A stretch of DNA of 64,000 nucleotides, taken from NCBI GenBank assembly GCA_946803715.1, contig CAMPET010000018.1, positions 319,554 to 383,553 on the forward strand, in the 5' to 3' direction. Both the position numbers and the translations under genes were made by a program. Shown piece after piece: positions 44,701-54,308 of the stretch. The DNA comes from Beroe ovata (lineage: Eukaryota; Ctenophora; Nuda; Beroida; Beroidae). Every line of letters starts with the position of its first letter. Position 1 is the first letter of the stretch. The notes beneath the pieces were generated by a model. It was not told the origin of the DNA. It saw only the letters and a list, made by a program, of their open reading frames with translations, and did not search any database.

Positions 44701-47700
44701 TGGTGCAGAACAGTCTGGAACACACACTGTAATATAGAGATTAACCTTGCCACATATTATTGCGACACATTATTGGTTTCAATGAAGCCTATAGAAATGT
44801 GTTATAAACCTTCTCCTTACTGATAAAACAGGGAAGCGAAAATAGTCCCGTTTTTCAATGAGATCGCAAGGAAATATCTTATCCTCTCTGTATTTCAGGA
44901 TAGTGGTTGTCTGACGTCTCAATTCCTTTGTGACGGCGGAAAGTGCCTCGACAAGGCACTACAGTGTGATGGCACTGTTCACTGCAGAGACAAAACTGAT
45001 GAACTCAACTGCATTGATAACAAGTGTCAAACAGGTATTTCAGATTTCAATCTCAATTTCACACTCCAACCCGGCGAGTTTTTGATCTCCGACTTCTGCC
45101 TATATGAGCTCCCGGTCGAGAGTTGATGTTTTTCGTGACATGTGGCCAAAGTGNGCAAACGCGCACGCATGTAATGCTGAAATATGCGCATTGCGGCGCG
45201 GCTCGCCACATGTCACGAAAAACATCTCCTGCCGGTCGAAGTCAATGATTACGTATAGCTATCAACAGTTACACTAGTGGCGGGAAACATAATGTACATA
45301 ATGTATTAACATTATGCGGTATGACGTCATTGTATTAGCGACAATGTAATGTACAAATGTACAAATAGCAGACGTTAATCGTTGTAGAACCTATTGCAGA
45401 TTTTCAACCCCAATAGTTGAATGTGCTCTTGCAACTTGCTATGACCGAAACTATTTCATTTTGGTNCCACACGACGTCTATTTACGCGTGAGACTACTAT
45501 ACTCAGTTAAACACGTCATGAATCATGATGTGTCATGATGTGTCCTGTGTGTAAGGCATGGTGCAGAACAGTCTAGAACACACACTGTAATATAGAGATT
45601 GACCTTTGCACATATCATTGCGACACATTACTGGTTTCAATGAAGCCTACAGAATTGTGTTATAAACCTTCTCCTTACTGATCAAACAGGGAAGCGAAAA
45701 TAGTCCCGTTTTTCAATGAGATCGCAAGGAAATATCTTATCATCTCTGTATTTCAGGATAGTGGTTGTCTGACGTCTCAATTCCTTTGTGACGGCGGAAA
45801 GTGCCTCGACAAGGCACTACAGTGTGATGGCACTGTGCACTGCAGAGACAAAACTGATGAACTTAACTGCAGTGATAACAAGTGTCAAACAGGTATTTCA
45901 CATTTCAATCTCAATTTCACACTCCAACCCGGCGAGTTTTTGATCTCTGCCTTCAGCCAATATGAGCTCCCGGTCGAAGTCAATGATTATGTATAGCTAT
46001 CAACAGTTACACTAGTGGTGGGTAACATAATGTATATTAACATTATGCGCTATGACGTCATTGTATTAGCGACAATGATTGTATATGTAAAAATAGCAGA
46101 CGTTAATCGTTATAGAACCTATTGCAGATTTTCAACCCCAATAGTTGAATGTGCTCTTGCAAAATGCAACTTGCTATGACCGAAACTATTTCATTTTGGT
46201 GTAAATAGTTTTAGCTTATACACACCTATGACTTAAGTGACATGAAATTTTGATCATATGCTTTTGCTTTTGCCACTGCTGAAGGGTCTTCTTCAAATTT
46301 GCGGCGGGCGCCGAATGACAATGACAAGTTTTGTGTTACGACCGCGCGCACGACCGTTTTTGCGCCGAGATTTCCGATTTCAATTCGAAAGTTCACGGTC
46401 CCGCCGTTTGCGTTGTGTGCTTGTTGGCAGTAATCCTGCCAGCCAAACATATTCCATTGCAGGGCGCGTAATTCAATGAAGTGAGAAACATCTGAATTAT
46501 GCCCAGTATTTATATTGACGCTGCCTGATTACATTTTGTAAGATAGCAGCTATAGAGCTGTAATATTGAAGCCCAATCCAATGACGAATGAAGTTAACAA
46601 AATTGGTCACAATTTCCGGGTCATATCAGATAGATAAGTTCCAGATCACACCATATAATTAATTCCGTGTCAATAGCAATTATTACATCGCAGGTGAACT
46701 CCAGTGTTCGAATGGTACGTGTTTACCAGCATCTCAGTTCTGTGACAACTCCTCAGACTGCACAGATGGATCAGATGAATCGTGTGACTTCACATCACTG
46801 CAGTGCAAGACAACCGAGTTCATGGTAAGCTGTTCAGTTCCAGACATTCCCCGATCTATCAGTTCTACCCGCAATGTTCTTATTCTTGACCCTGTTATTT
46901 CAGTGTGACGCTGAAACGTGCATTCCGGTCAGCTGGAAATGTGACGGTAATGTCGACTGTAAAAATGGGTTAGACGAGTTAGACTGCCCTGATTCCCGTG
47001 AGGCATCCACTGACTGTCAGGATTGTGTCTGTCTGAGTGACGGAGACTGCTCGCAAACCTGTCTGTCAGGGTTCTGTGTCTGTCACGATGGATATACCTT
47101 ATCGTCAGACAACAGGACTTGTAACGCTGACAAACCAGGGACTATGTTCTTCATAGCAGCGGATGGAGCGCTGTACTTCGTACCAAGGATAAGCAGGGGA
47201 GCTGTTTCAGCCGCCCAGTTGTTTTATCAGCATTCCTCCCCCTTCACCGCATTTGACGTCATAGCGTCATCTGGTGACGTCATAGCTGTTGCTTCCACCA
47301 ATATCTACATCTTGTCCAGAGGTGGTCAAAATGGTGAGGTGACGGCTAAACTGATCATTAAACGAGGTCACGTGATAACAAGCGTTGTGGTCGATTGGAT
47401 AAACGCAAACATCTATTGGATCGAGAATGAGACACTTATCATGAGCAATGTTCTCTATTCGGGACTCAAAACACTGACTAAAGATGTCGTTGATGTAGCC
47501 CTGGATCCTATATTCAACAATCTCTACTATAGCACAGGTAGAGGGTCGCTACTCAGATGTGCAATGGACGTGACGTCATGCACGTACGTCATCAATGACC
47601 CAGCTAACGTAGTTGTCACTCTGTACATTGACCAAGTCAGTAGGAAGATCTATTATTCTGGTGACAGTTCTGTTTACAGTATGTCAGAAGAAGGGTCATT

Positions 47701-50700
47701 GCATTTGGTGGCTAATGTCACCACCGGAGTTAGTCCAGGACCCTTGATGTACTTCGAGAGTTTCCTCTATTCGCTCAGTAACTGGATATCGAATGATGAC
47801 AACACCACTCCACAACTCTACAAGTATGACGTCATCTCACAATCACAACGCCGAGTTAACGTCTTTGTTTCCACGAATACTGGAGCTGCCCCAATCTCGC
47901 CCACCGCATTCAAGATATCGCATGCGACCCTACAACCGACCCTGTCCACCCAACACCCCTGCCAGACATCATCCTGTCCTCAACTCTGTACGCAGAACTC
48001 CCCCGGGATGGCCACCTGTATTTGCAGTGACGATTTCACCATGACCCCCTCCGGTGTCTGCACGTACTCGGGTAACTCGTGTCCGGCAGATCTCAAGTGT
48101 GTGGACAGGAGTTGTCTCGCTCACGACAATCTGAGGTGCGACGGTTTCACGGACTGTTACGATGATTCGGACGAGAGTTTCTGTAACATGACGTGTCCCG
48201 ACCACGAGTTTAAATGTGGGGTTGGAGGGTGTATCCATGGGTCAATGCGGTGCGACGCTGTGTTTGACTGTGTGGATGAGAGTGATGAGGTAGGGTGCGA
48301 GGCGTGTAGTGTGGGTTTCCTCTGCGGCACCGGGCGGTGTATCAACTCTAAACTCGTTTGTAACGAGCACAACGACTGCGGGGACAACTCAGATGAGTCC
48401 GTGGATCAGTGTGGGTACACGCCGTGCCCCGACGAGCTATTCGAGTGTGAACCCAACTTCTGCATTCCGCACAGTTGGCGTTGTAACGGCTACTCGGAGT
48501 GCACTAACGGCACCGATGAGTTGGATTGTGACAGTGCGAGCTGTGTCGTGCAGTGTGACACCCGCGACACAGGTGAACACCGGTGTCTACCCGCCTCTGC
48601 AAGGTGTGATGGAATACCACACTGTTTAGACGGCACAGATGAAGAGGAATGCGATGATTTCTCCATCTCGTGTCACGACTTGGAGTTCCAGTGTCTCGAT
48701 AACACGGGTTGTATCAGCTTCCTCCTGCGGTGTGACGGCGTGGCACAGTGTGGTGACGGCAGTGATGAAGAGGACTGCAGGACGGAGTGTATCCCGGGGT
48801 TTACACGGTGTGACAATGGACAGTGCATTCACCCGCGATACCTGTGTGACGGTAACAAGGACTGCCCGCTGGGGGAGGACGAGTTGGACTGTTCCGAGTG
48901 TGATTACAGTGAGGAGATCCAGTGTGACGGGCGATGTTTGTCCAGGAGCCGGGTTTGTGATATGGTCCAGGACTGTGCTGATGGGAGAGACGAATCTGAC
49001 TGTGGCTACCTCCAGTGTGAACCGTCGGAGTTTGTGTGTCGCACGGGCGATTGTATAGAGCGACACTACCGGTGTGACGGCAGTGCTGATTGCAGTGACG
49101 GTTCAGACGAAGAGAACTGCTCGTATTGCCCCGTGACACATTTTCTCTGCGGGAATGGCGTGTGTTTGACACAGGAGGAGGTGTGCGATGGTGTGGATAA
49201 CTGCGGTGATAACACAGACGAGCAGGCGTGTGACATGGAGGAAAGGAATGAGTGTCTCGATCTGATGTGCGACACAGTTCACGGCCAATGTGTCGATGTT
49301 AGGCTCGGTTATTACTGTCAGTGTGACCCGGGATACCAGCTGGCCAGGAACAAGAAACACTGCTACGACATTGACGAGTGTGAGGTCGGCACACTCCGCC
49401 CGCCTGCGTGCTCTCAGGTGTGCTACAACACACCGGGCAGTTATGTGTGTGGGTGTGACGCAGGTTTCAGACTGAACCAGAACGACAAATCATCTTGTGA
49501 CCCAGAAGATCCTATCTCTATGATATTGCTCTCCTACCACTCAGCATTCGTCCTATCACGTCACGGCGCACTTGAGCTTATCCCCCTTAACCTGTCCTCC
49601 ACTGTGCACGCTATGGCAGTGCACGCCAGCCCCCAGCACTGGTCCATGCTCTACGCAGCAGAGGGGGAGAATATCAACAGATATGTGATCAGAGCACTGA
49701 ACGATCTCACCTTGGATGAGGATTGGAATGTTCTCGAAAATCAGCACGTTTCTTCTCTTGCTGTAGAGTGGAACTCCGGCGATCTCTATTGGACAGATCC
49801 TGTACTGGAGGAGATAAAGTATCTGCCAGCGAGAAGAGATATCGGACCCATCAAGCTGATAACGTCATTCTGTGAGAAAGCAAGGAATTTGGTTTTGGTA
49901 CCCGCTAAGGGCAAGCTGTACTACATCCACAATTACCAAGATGTTCCGTGTATCACACAGGCATCACTCGATGGAAAGGGCCAAGTGAGAGTTACAGGGA
50001 AAGGTGAAGTTGTGTCTCACTTCGACATAGATCAGTCACGGTTCATACTCTACTATGTCACGGAGTCGTGCTATTCGCTCGAGCACCCTTGCCTATTCAT
50101 GAGAGATATGACTCAAGTCCAGCAGACGCCAATCTTCCTGCGGACTGATCTGCCAGGACGAATTACATCATTCAAAGTTTTAGCTGGACAAGCCTATCTG
50201 GCTACTGATTCGCGAGATGTAATCAGATGCAAGTTGTTTGATGATCTGCAGTGTGTGCGTGTGTCAGTAATGCAGCCCCACATTCACGACATTCTCCTCT
50301 ACACGCCCCTCTCCCAGCCTGCCACACCCTCAGCCTGTGACAGGTCCACACCGTGTGTTGCGGCTGACATGGCATGTGTGAGTGTGGCGGCAGATGCGCT
50401 CAGCACACAACTCCAGCCGGCGTGTGTCTGCACAACCCCTGGACAGGTATATGATGAGGCCAGGGCTAAGTGCCGGGATATCACCTCTAACTGTGACTCG
50501 GAGGAGAACTTCCAGTGCAAGACGGGCGGTTGTATAGAGCTGAGATTCAGGTGTGACGGCATTCCGGACTGCGGGGACAGCAGTGACGAGGAGGCCTGCA
50601 TGACGTACACGTGCGATACAGTTTTACAATTCTCATGCCGGTCACGTGACCAGTGTGTCCCGATCGAGAGACAGTGTGACGGGTTCAGGGATTGCAGGGA

Positions 50701-53302
50701 CGGATCTGATGAGACATCGTGTACTGGATACCACTTGTGCCACGTGACAGAGTTCTTCTGTCCTGCTACAAGGACATGTATCCCCAAAACATGGGAGTGT
50801 GATGGAACCATGGACTGTTACCATGGTAACGCTGAAGATGAGGCAGGGTGTGACATCAAGTGTCAGTTCAGCTGTTTAAACCTGGCCCGGAACACCCAGT
50901 GTTTCCAAAACCCCGAGGAGATACAGGGAGATGGGAAAGAGGACTGTTTTTACGGCGAGGATGAAGATAGTGCTGTGTCGTGTGGAGCTGGTGAGTTTGT
51001 GTGTCGTAACGTGCTCTGCTATCCGGATTCATGGCTGTGTGACAACACCATGGATTGTGGCGAGACTGAGGGGTGTGAGAATTGCCCTGACGGGCACACC
51101 CTCACCCCGGATAAGCGTTGTGTCTCACAGAGCTTCATGTGTGACGGATGGGTGGATCTAGAGACAGGGGCTGATGAGGTGAACTGCGGGGAAGTGGCGT
51201 GTGGGGTGGGGGAGTTGGCGTGTCGGACTCTACAGGACCAGATCAGCACGTGTATCCCAGAGGAGTGGCGGTGTGAGGGGTGGTGTGACCTGCCTCTCTA
51301 TAACTGTTCGTGTGGTCCCACTGCCAAGTCCTGTGGTAATGGTCAGTGTGTGGAGAGTGTACTGTGGTGTGACGGTATGGAGGACTGTGACAATGGAGCT
51401 GATGAGAAGTGGTGCACCTCACCCGATTGCCGAGCATCCTCGTTCCGGTGTGCCAAAACACACCGGTGTCTGCGTGAGCATATCGGGGTGTGTGATGGTG
51501 CTAACGACTGTTTGGATGGGAGCGATGAAACACTCTGTCCGATAGCTCCCGTCACGCCCTGTCATATCGGGTCTTACGACTGTAAATCTGACGCGACTGT
51601 CAATGAGCGGTGTGTTGAGGAGGCGGTGTGCAATAACGAGACTGCACACCAGCATGCGATGTGTGGTAATGGGAGAGATGTTGCACGGTGTAACAAGGGT
51701 GACCCGTGCGAGAAGAATGGGGGTTGTGCACACACGTGCACACCCCTCCCCGACAACACCAGGCAGTGTGGTTGTTACCATGGTTACCAGCTGGATAGCA
51801 ACGGTCGATCCTGTAGAGATATAGATGAGTGTGCACACCCTGAAACATGTAGCCAAGTTTGCCACAACCTGAAGGGGACCTATACCTGTTCATGCCTGCA
51901 AGGATTTGTCAAGTCTGGTCACGATGGAAGTTTCTGTAAACCTGTTTCTGGACCCCCTAAGATCCTAATCTCTACTGAGTTTGATATCAGAGTGTCTACT
52001 CCGAAAAGCTTCACGAAGCAGACAACCGGTGCTCGACAACCCTACAGATACTCATTCTACTCAGGATCCCAGGCTTCCTACTTCTACGTGGAGTTGTATG
52101 ACGGGGTTTACTCGCTGCAGCGACTATCCAGTATGAACAACACTATGATAAAAGTAGCCGAGCTCCAGGGACCAGTCAGTGATGTCCAGTATAATCCACT
52201 CACCGATAATGTGGTGTACTGTAACCCCCACTCTGTGCTTGTCCTCTCTCTGTCCTCCCTCCTGTCCACAACCATACACACCGACTTGGCACACCCTGTC
52301 CAGCGTATCTCTCTTAGTCCCCGGTATGGGCTGATATTCTATATCCGGGATTGGACGCTCGGCAGTATGAACAGTGACGGGTCCAACGCACACGCCCTGG
52401 CTGCGGATAACGAGGACTTCCGTACGTACCAGGCAAAGGGAGGGAAGATCGTGTCGGTGAGTGTGGATGAGCCCGCAAAGCGGGTTTTCTGGTACAATCG
52501 CAACCTCCAGCAGCTATCATCAGTGTCCTTCGCGGGTGTGCGGGTTTTTACTGTGGTGAACAGGTTGAAAGAGGTGCGGCAGATACTGGTCTATGGTGAT
52601 CACGTGTACTGGCATACTGGAGAAGCTCTGTACGAGGTGGACAAGAGGAAGGAGGACGGGCAGGGGAGAAGGAGGGAGAGCAACCTGCCCAAGAGCTCGT
52701 ACATATCCGTAGTTGAACAAGATGATGTCGTGAAGGATGTGTGTAGGAGTTGTGGGAGTGGTGCTATTTGTAGGATATATAGCGGGAGTGGGCCAACCTG
52801 TGCCGATGTCTCTTCTGATACCAGCCCGTCATGTCCTTGTCTTAACGGGGGTAGCTGTGTGAGGCAGGTGGACGGCAGTGACACCTGCTCCTGTCCACAT
52901 GGCTTCTCCGGCTCGTCCTGTCAGAAGAAAAACCCGTCCAAAAAGTTCATCATCCTCGCGTCAATCATCGTACCGACTGTCGTAGTGATTGTGGTGTATC
53001 TGTGCCTCAGGAACTTCCGACAAATCCGACTCTCGGCTCTCAAGACAGCAATAACCTCACTGATTCCTCCGATATTCCAATCGTCCACAGTCCGATACGC
53101 AAAGCATTCCGATACCGTGTCCATTGAGAATTTGAACAATGTGTCGGCCCCGGGTGGAGACGTGATGATAGTGAGTGACCCGGGTATGGGCATAGTAAAC
53201 ATGGGATGTGACGCAGAGGACTATGACATTCAAACAGAGGATGTGCCCCGCGATGATCAGTCACAGCTAATCGAAGATAACTTCGCTGAGGACGTTATTT
53301 GA
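28519..53302 (+). CDS. Large LDL-receptor-related protein (LRP-type endocytic receptor)
   Basis: Probable single-pass endocytic or signalling receptor. Exons: 28519-28597 (signal peptide, [20 protein letters not shown]), 28685-28820, 28941-29041, 29144-29276, 29379-29513, 29932-30162, 33082-33335, 33565-33641, 37542-37828, 37935-38013, then either 44899-45034 or 45757-45892, then 46694-46824 and 46904-53302. All phases agree, even across introns holding other genes. The first six exons make a YWTD-type propeller, then an EGF-like module and LDL-receptor class A (LDLa) repeats. The terminal exon adds an LDLa end, a second propeller, EGF, about ten LDLa repeats (48.1-49.2 kb), two EGF modules including a DIDEC calcium-binding type, a third propeller, about ten more LDLa repeats, another DIDEC EGF, a fourth propeller and a last EGF. 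The membrane span is near 52943-53010 and a tail of about 100 residues follows. I see no NPxY; DQSQLI fits an acidic dileucine motif. It could be LRP1-, LRP2- or vitellogenin-receptor-like. Confidence 0.85.
30163..30600. repeat. GTGGTGTCAATG minisatellite in LRP intron 6
   Basis: About fourteen imperfect copies of GACAGAGTGGTGTCAATGT-like units directly after the exon 6 donor. Related in core (TGGTGTCA) to the array in the hnRNP intron. Confidence 0.85.
31333..32601 (+). CDS. Intronless coiled-coil protein nested in LRP intron 6
   Basis: A 422-residue protein from the ATG at 31333, which sits in a good context (CAGCCATGG). The frame is open further upstream but lacks a better start. Residues 1-60 are polar and low complexity. 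From about 75 to 310 the sequence is heptad-rich coiled coil ([40 protein letters not shown]). A Ser/Ala/Thr-rich break follows, then a shorter coiled coil at about 320-390 and a basic C-terminus ([13 protein letters not shown]). I cannot assign a family. It lies in the same orientation inside an LRP intron without introns of its own, consistent with retroposition or an old nested gene. The large antisense frame over it is a shadow of the coiled-coil codon pattern. Confidence 0.82.
   Translation: MANNINTVDSGSSIGNPIFNSTPKRSSFIERHNRAAGLFSQGVVSEKKNVSLGGRTGTVQLNILTDTSNDDIREIERLTQKLETGHQKLQAVERLNAALINKQSELKNKVTPLNKEVRDLESQARNITRKYNVLLKKYENDVNMFGMNEPDQAEEYLGMIKKLSPAMDELCDLCDKQRDAILELHARLEEVTEEKLSFTWKNAIEKEQEILARSEKYINTLNNAYDKSTARLEKQSETLNELREELEEVDAENEKMEAAANIKKMQQVCADLEAKVQSLMQSNEALKRQNSELVSRPSVSPAGTSAATSAGSAEETPQLKFFKQKCLDLQRELNDANATLLDTDQTLMSPAVRSSTMGGLSNQVDDVKQEVRSMKQALEQSKKALRELLPLTQGGSLNKSAAESTLNASRRLRMRQRLNKTA
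32602..33081. other. 3' flank of nested coiled-coil gene, LRP intron
   Basis: AT-rich intronic sequence up to the LRP exon 7 acceptor. No feature recognised. Confidence 0.5.
33642..34508. other. LRP intron sequence upstream of the first YHYH gene
   Basis: No confirmed gene. A short open, splice-flanked segment (33812-33927) and a TTTATAG acceptor just before the YHYH start at 34509 suggest that the nested gene may have a spliced 5' UTR in this stretch. Confidence 0.35.
34509..35585 (+). CDS. Secreted YHYH-domain protein 1 (nested in LRP intron)
   Basis: A 358-residue secreted protein. A signal peptide at 1-17 ([17 protein letters not shown]) is followed by a YHYH domain. The signature YHYHY lies at residues 150-154, in the context [10 protein letters not shown]. 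Conserved flanks are [33 protein letters not shown] and the DECGGRTD region. Cysteines are numerous in the C-terminal third, and it ends with a basic KKRRS stretch. YHYH-domain proteins are found in bacteria and invertebrates and their biochemical role is not established, so none is claimed. A TATAG acceptor precedes the ATG. Its tandem paralogue lies 548 bp downstream. Confidence 0.85.
   Translation: MLGMFIFCSLIFSAAALTAEELAAFKPRIPDYVDFNTGKKAEVYAVDNNDGSQTIHTNGIPSHPTWAFPSNISRNPNPIEEIIVNMKINTEPVMRPMDSPMRCQPMGHIGIATSGVPIFSWFPAELGCDDVKNFEELDFCEGHPSPFNQYHYHYYSPCVQMPVCGEPSPIFGVAIDGIPIYGPISEDGIQLTSEDLDECGGRTDKNGRYKYHITADPNYFMSCFRGEFRSDCGKDAEEFLCTCPYDDRLFRRGPPPDPRQFQVCTKSGVGSDPMTCTDKEYLAKLKYDIGYEWERQPKEISLLPCCPKGEDCGDSCRNRDGKVKDICEQGTKTVNYLTRVKKRRSVLMQLFELFEGEE
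35837..35981. repeat. Fold-back element between the two YHYH genes
   Basis: ATATGGAAGCAATAATGACA with a following AATTCGGGTTTCA on the left is mirrored by TTGAAACCCGAG and TTGTCATTATTGCTTCCATA on the right. Arms of about 45 bp enclose about 55 bp. Confidence 0.85.
36134..37252 (+). CDS. Secreted YHYH-domain protein 2 (tandem paralogue)
   Basis: 372 residues with the same plan as the upstream copy: signal peptide, YHYHY at 150-154 in [22 protein letters not shown], and cysteine-rich C-terminal part. It has an extra Pro-rich insertion ([20 protein letters not shown]) near residue 255 and a different C-terminus ([12 protein letters not shown]). A 148-nt block covering codons for most of the signal peptide and N-terminus (36156-36303) is identical to 34531-34678, while surrounding regions differ. 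That indicates recent duplication with gene conversion. TTTCAG precedes the ATG, so the 5' UTR is probably spliced. Confidence 0.85.
   Translation: MLSILILGSLIFSAAALTAEELAAFKPRIPDYVDFNTGKKAEVYAVDNNDGSQTIHTNDIPSHHTWAFPSNISKNPYHIKEQIYDMKIYSDPIFRAPDDPMRCQPLGHIGIATSGALIFSWFPVSVGCIDVKEFEELDICEGHPSPLNEYHYHYFSPCNQMPVCGEPSPIFGVAIDGIPIYGPISEDGIQLTSEDLDECGGRTDRDGRYKYHITADPTYFMRCFRGEFRSDCGKEDHDFLCTCPFDDRLFKDGPPGPHRRAPKPAFGDDPAPEPWELQVCEKSEIGSEPMRCWDRDYLANLTYDIGFEWKLEPQKIPLLPCCPPGTDCGVSCLNQDKSVKDICKQEARTVQYWTREKKVEKSIWEVLASWFE
38014..44898. other. Long LRP intron with microsatellites
   Basis: A 6.9-kb intron between LDLa exons 37935-38013 and 44899-45034. It holds GTT repeats (about 40973-40990), a GT tract (about 41601-41625), an uninterrupted CA array (about 41702-41760) and CT runs (about 42896-42918). 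No further LDLa-like exon or independent gene was recognised on either strand. Open frames here have no domain features. Confidence 0.55.
41601..41762. repeat. GT and CA microsatellites
   Basis: A (GT)n tract at about 41601-41625 and a (CA)n tract of nearly 60 bp at about 41702-41760, in opposite orientation and able to pair with each other. Confidence 0.95.
44636..46201. repeat. Tandem segmental duplication carrying an LDLa exon
   Basis: Unit 1 (about 44636-45466) and unit 2 (about 45504-46201) are more than 90 percent alike by eye from CAGTTAAACACGTCATGAAT to CTATTTCATTTTGG. Each contains one 136-nt LDLa exon with its splice sites. Unit 1 also carries a 112-bp fold-back insertion and ambiguous bases at 45154 and 45466. 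Confidence 0.9.
45120..45231. mobile_element. MITE-like fold-back with 8-bp target duplication
   Basis: A 112-bp element with inverted ends GATGTTTTTCGTGACATGTG and its complement, flanked by CCGGTCGA at 45112-45119 and 45232-45239. The second duplication unit has the empty site with a single CCGGTCGA (about 45971-45978). An 8-bp target duplication is typical of hAT-superfamily elements; the superfamily is inferred from that alone. Confidence 0.85.
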
Positions 53303-54308
53303 TAGAGCATTGCTTTTACCCTTTATTTATTGATGTTAAAATGTTCTTTTTTTACAATGATGATTTGTGCTAGGAATGATTTTCTACCATTCGTGACTAT
53401 TTGTCAATGAATTATATGAACCAGCCATAGATTGATGGCTGATGCATTCCTAGCGCTTATCAAACGTTTTATAATTTGAATTTTAGCTCATGTGGTATCT
53501 GACTGAGGCATTTAGATTGAGTTGAAAACTTCGTTAATTTATTTCAATTTTGCTGTTAGTTTTTGGGCGTAAAAAAGGTATCATCAGACATCATTAGGAT
53601 TATAGACATCATCATCAATACCAGTATTTATGAGCTATGGCCATGTTTTATTCTTAAGGTGGAATTTAATTGGAATAGAATGTTTTATATTATTTTTCAA
53701 TGTGAAAAGGCATCGTCCCTCTTTGGCATGCGCCATTCAATGTATGGTGCATTGGTGCAGGGCTTTATACAACGGAGTTACTTTTTGAGAAAGAAAATGC
53801 CACACACACAAGACCTCAATTTGAGATTTAGAGTTAAGAAAATCGACTTGAGGTGCTGTTATGTTCCCATGTTGCGTGACCCAAATACTTCGCAACTGCG
53901 TGGCTTTTCACGACCTTTTAGATGAGCGAGTGGAATAAGGGGAGCGCAACGGGTGCACATTCACATGATCATGTTTGAGGTGTTGTTAAACCGGGCTGAT
54001 ATCGGTTTTGCAATGAACTTTAATTGTTTATAATGTCATTTATTGTTTTAACTTATTCTATAAGTATACTGTTTTGGAATTTTTTAAACATAAAATTGAA
54101 TATTCGATAAACTCTCGGTCCCATTTGGGCGGTATCTGCCTTCATCACGAACAAACAAGTCCTCTGCATCACGAGTCTCGATTTAGTCACATTAGCGGGG
54201 CAAATGCATTAAAATGCATGCTAAGTGGATCTGAGCACATCACCTATAGTACGATTTACTTGTCGATCATTCCGCATTTCTACTACAGCTGACTGATATT
54301 TCACGGTG
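53303..54308. other. Intergenic spacer downstream of the LRP gene
   Basis: AT-rich spacer. The frame at 53563-53925 shows no domain, and its codon pattern does not resemble the neighbours. No gene supported. Confidence 0.5.

Noticed and set aside
44899-45892. Reading the two LDLa exons as consecutive repeats in one mRNA
   Set aside because: The 136-nt length shifts the frame and creates TAG at the junction.
48157-52884. Many 60-150 codon frames on both strands
   Set aside because: Shadows of the long LRP exon, whose repeated Cys/Asp/Glu codons keep other frames open.
53563-53925. 120-codon frame between LRP and the secreted protein
   Set aside because: No domain, no splice or start evidence, AT-rich random-looking translation.
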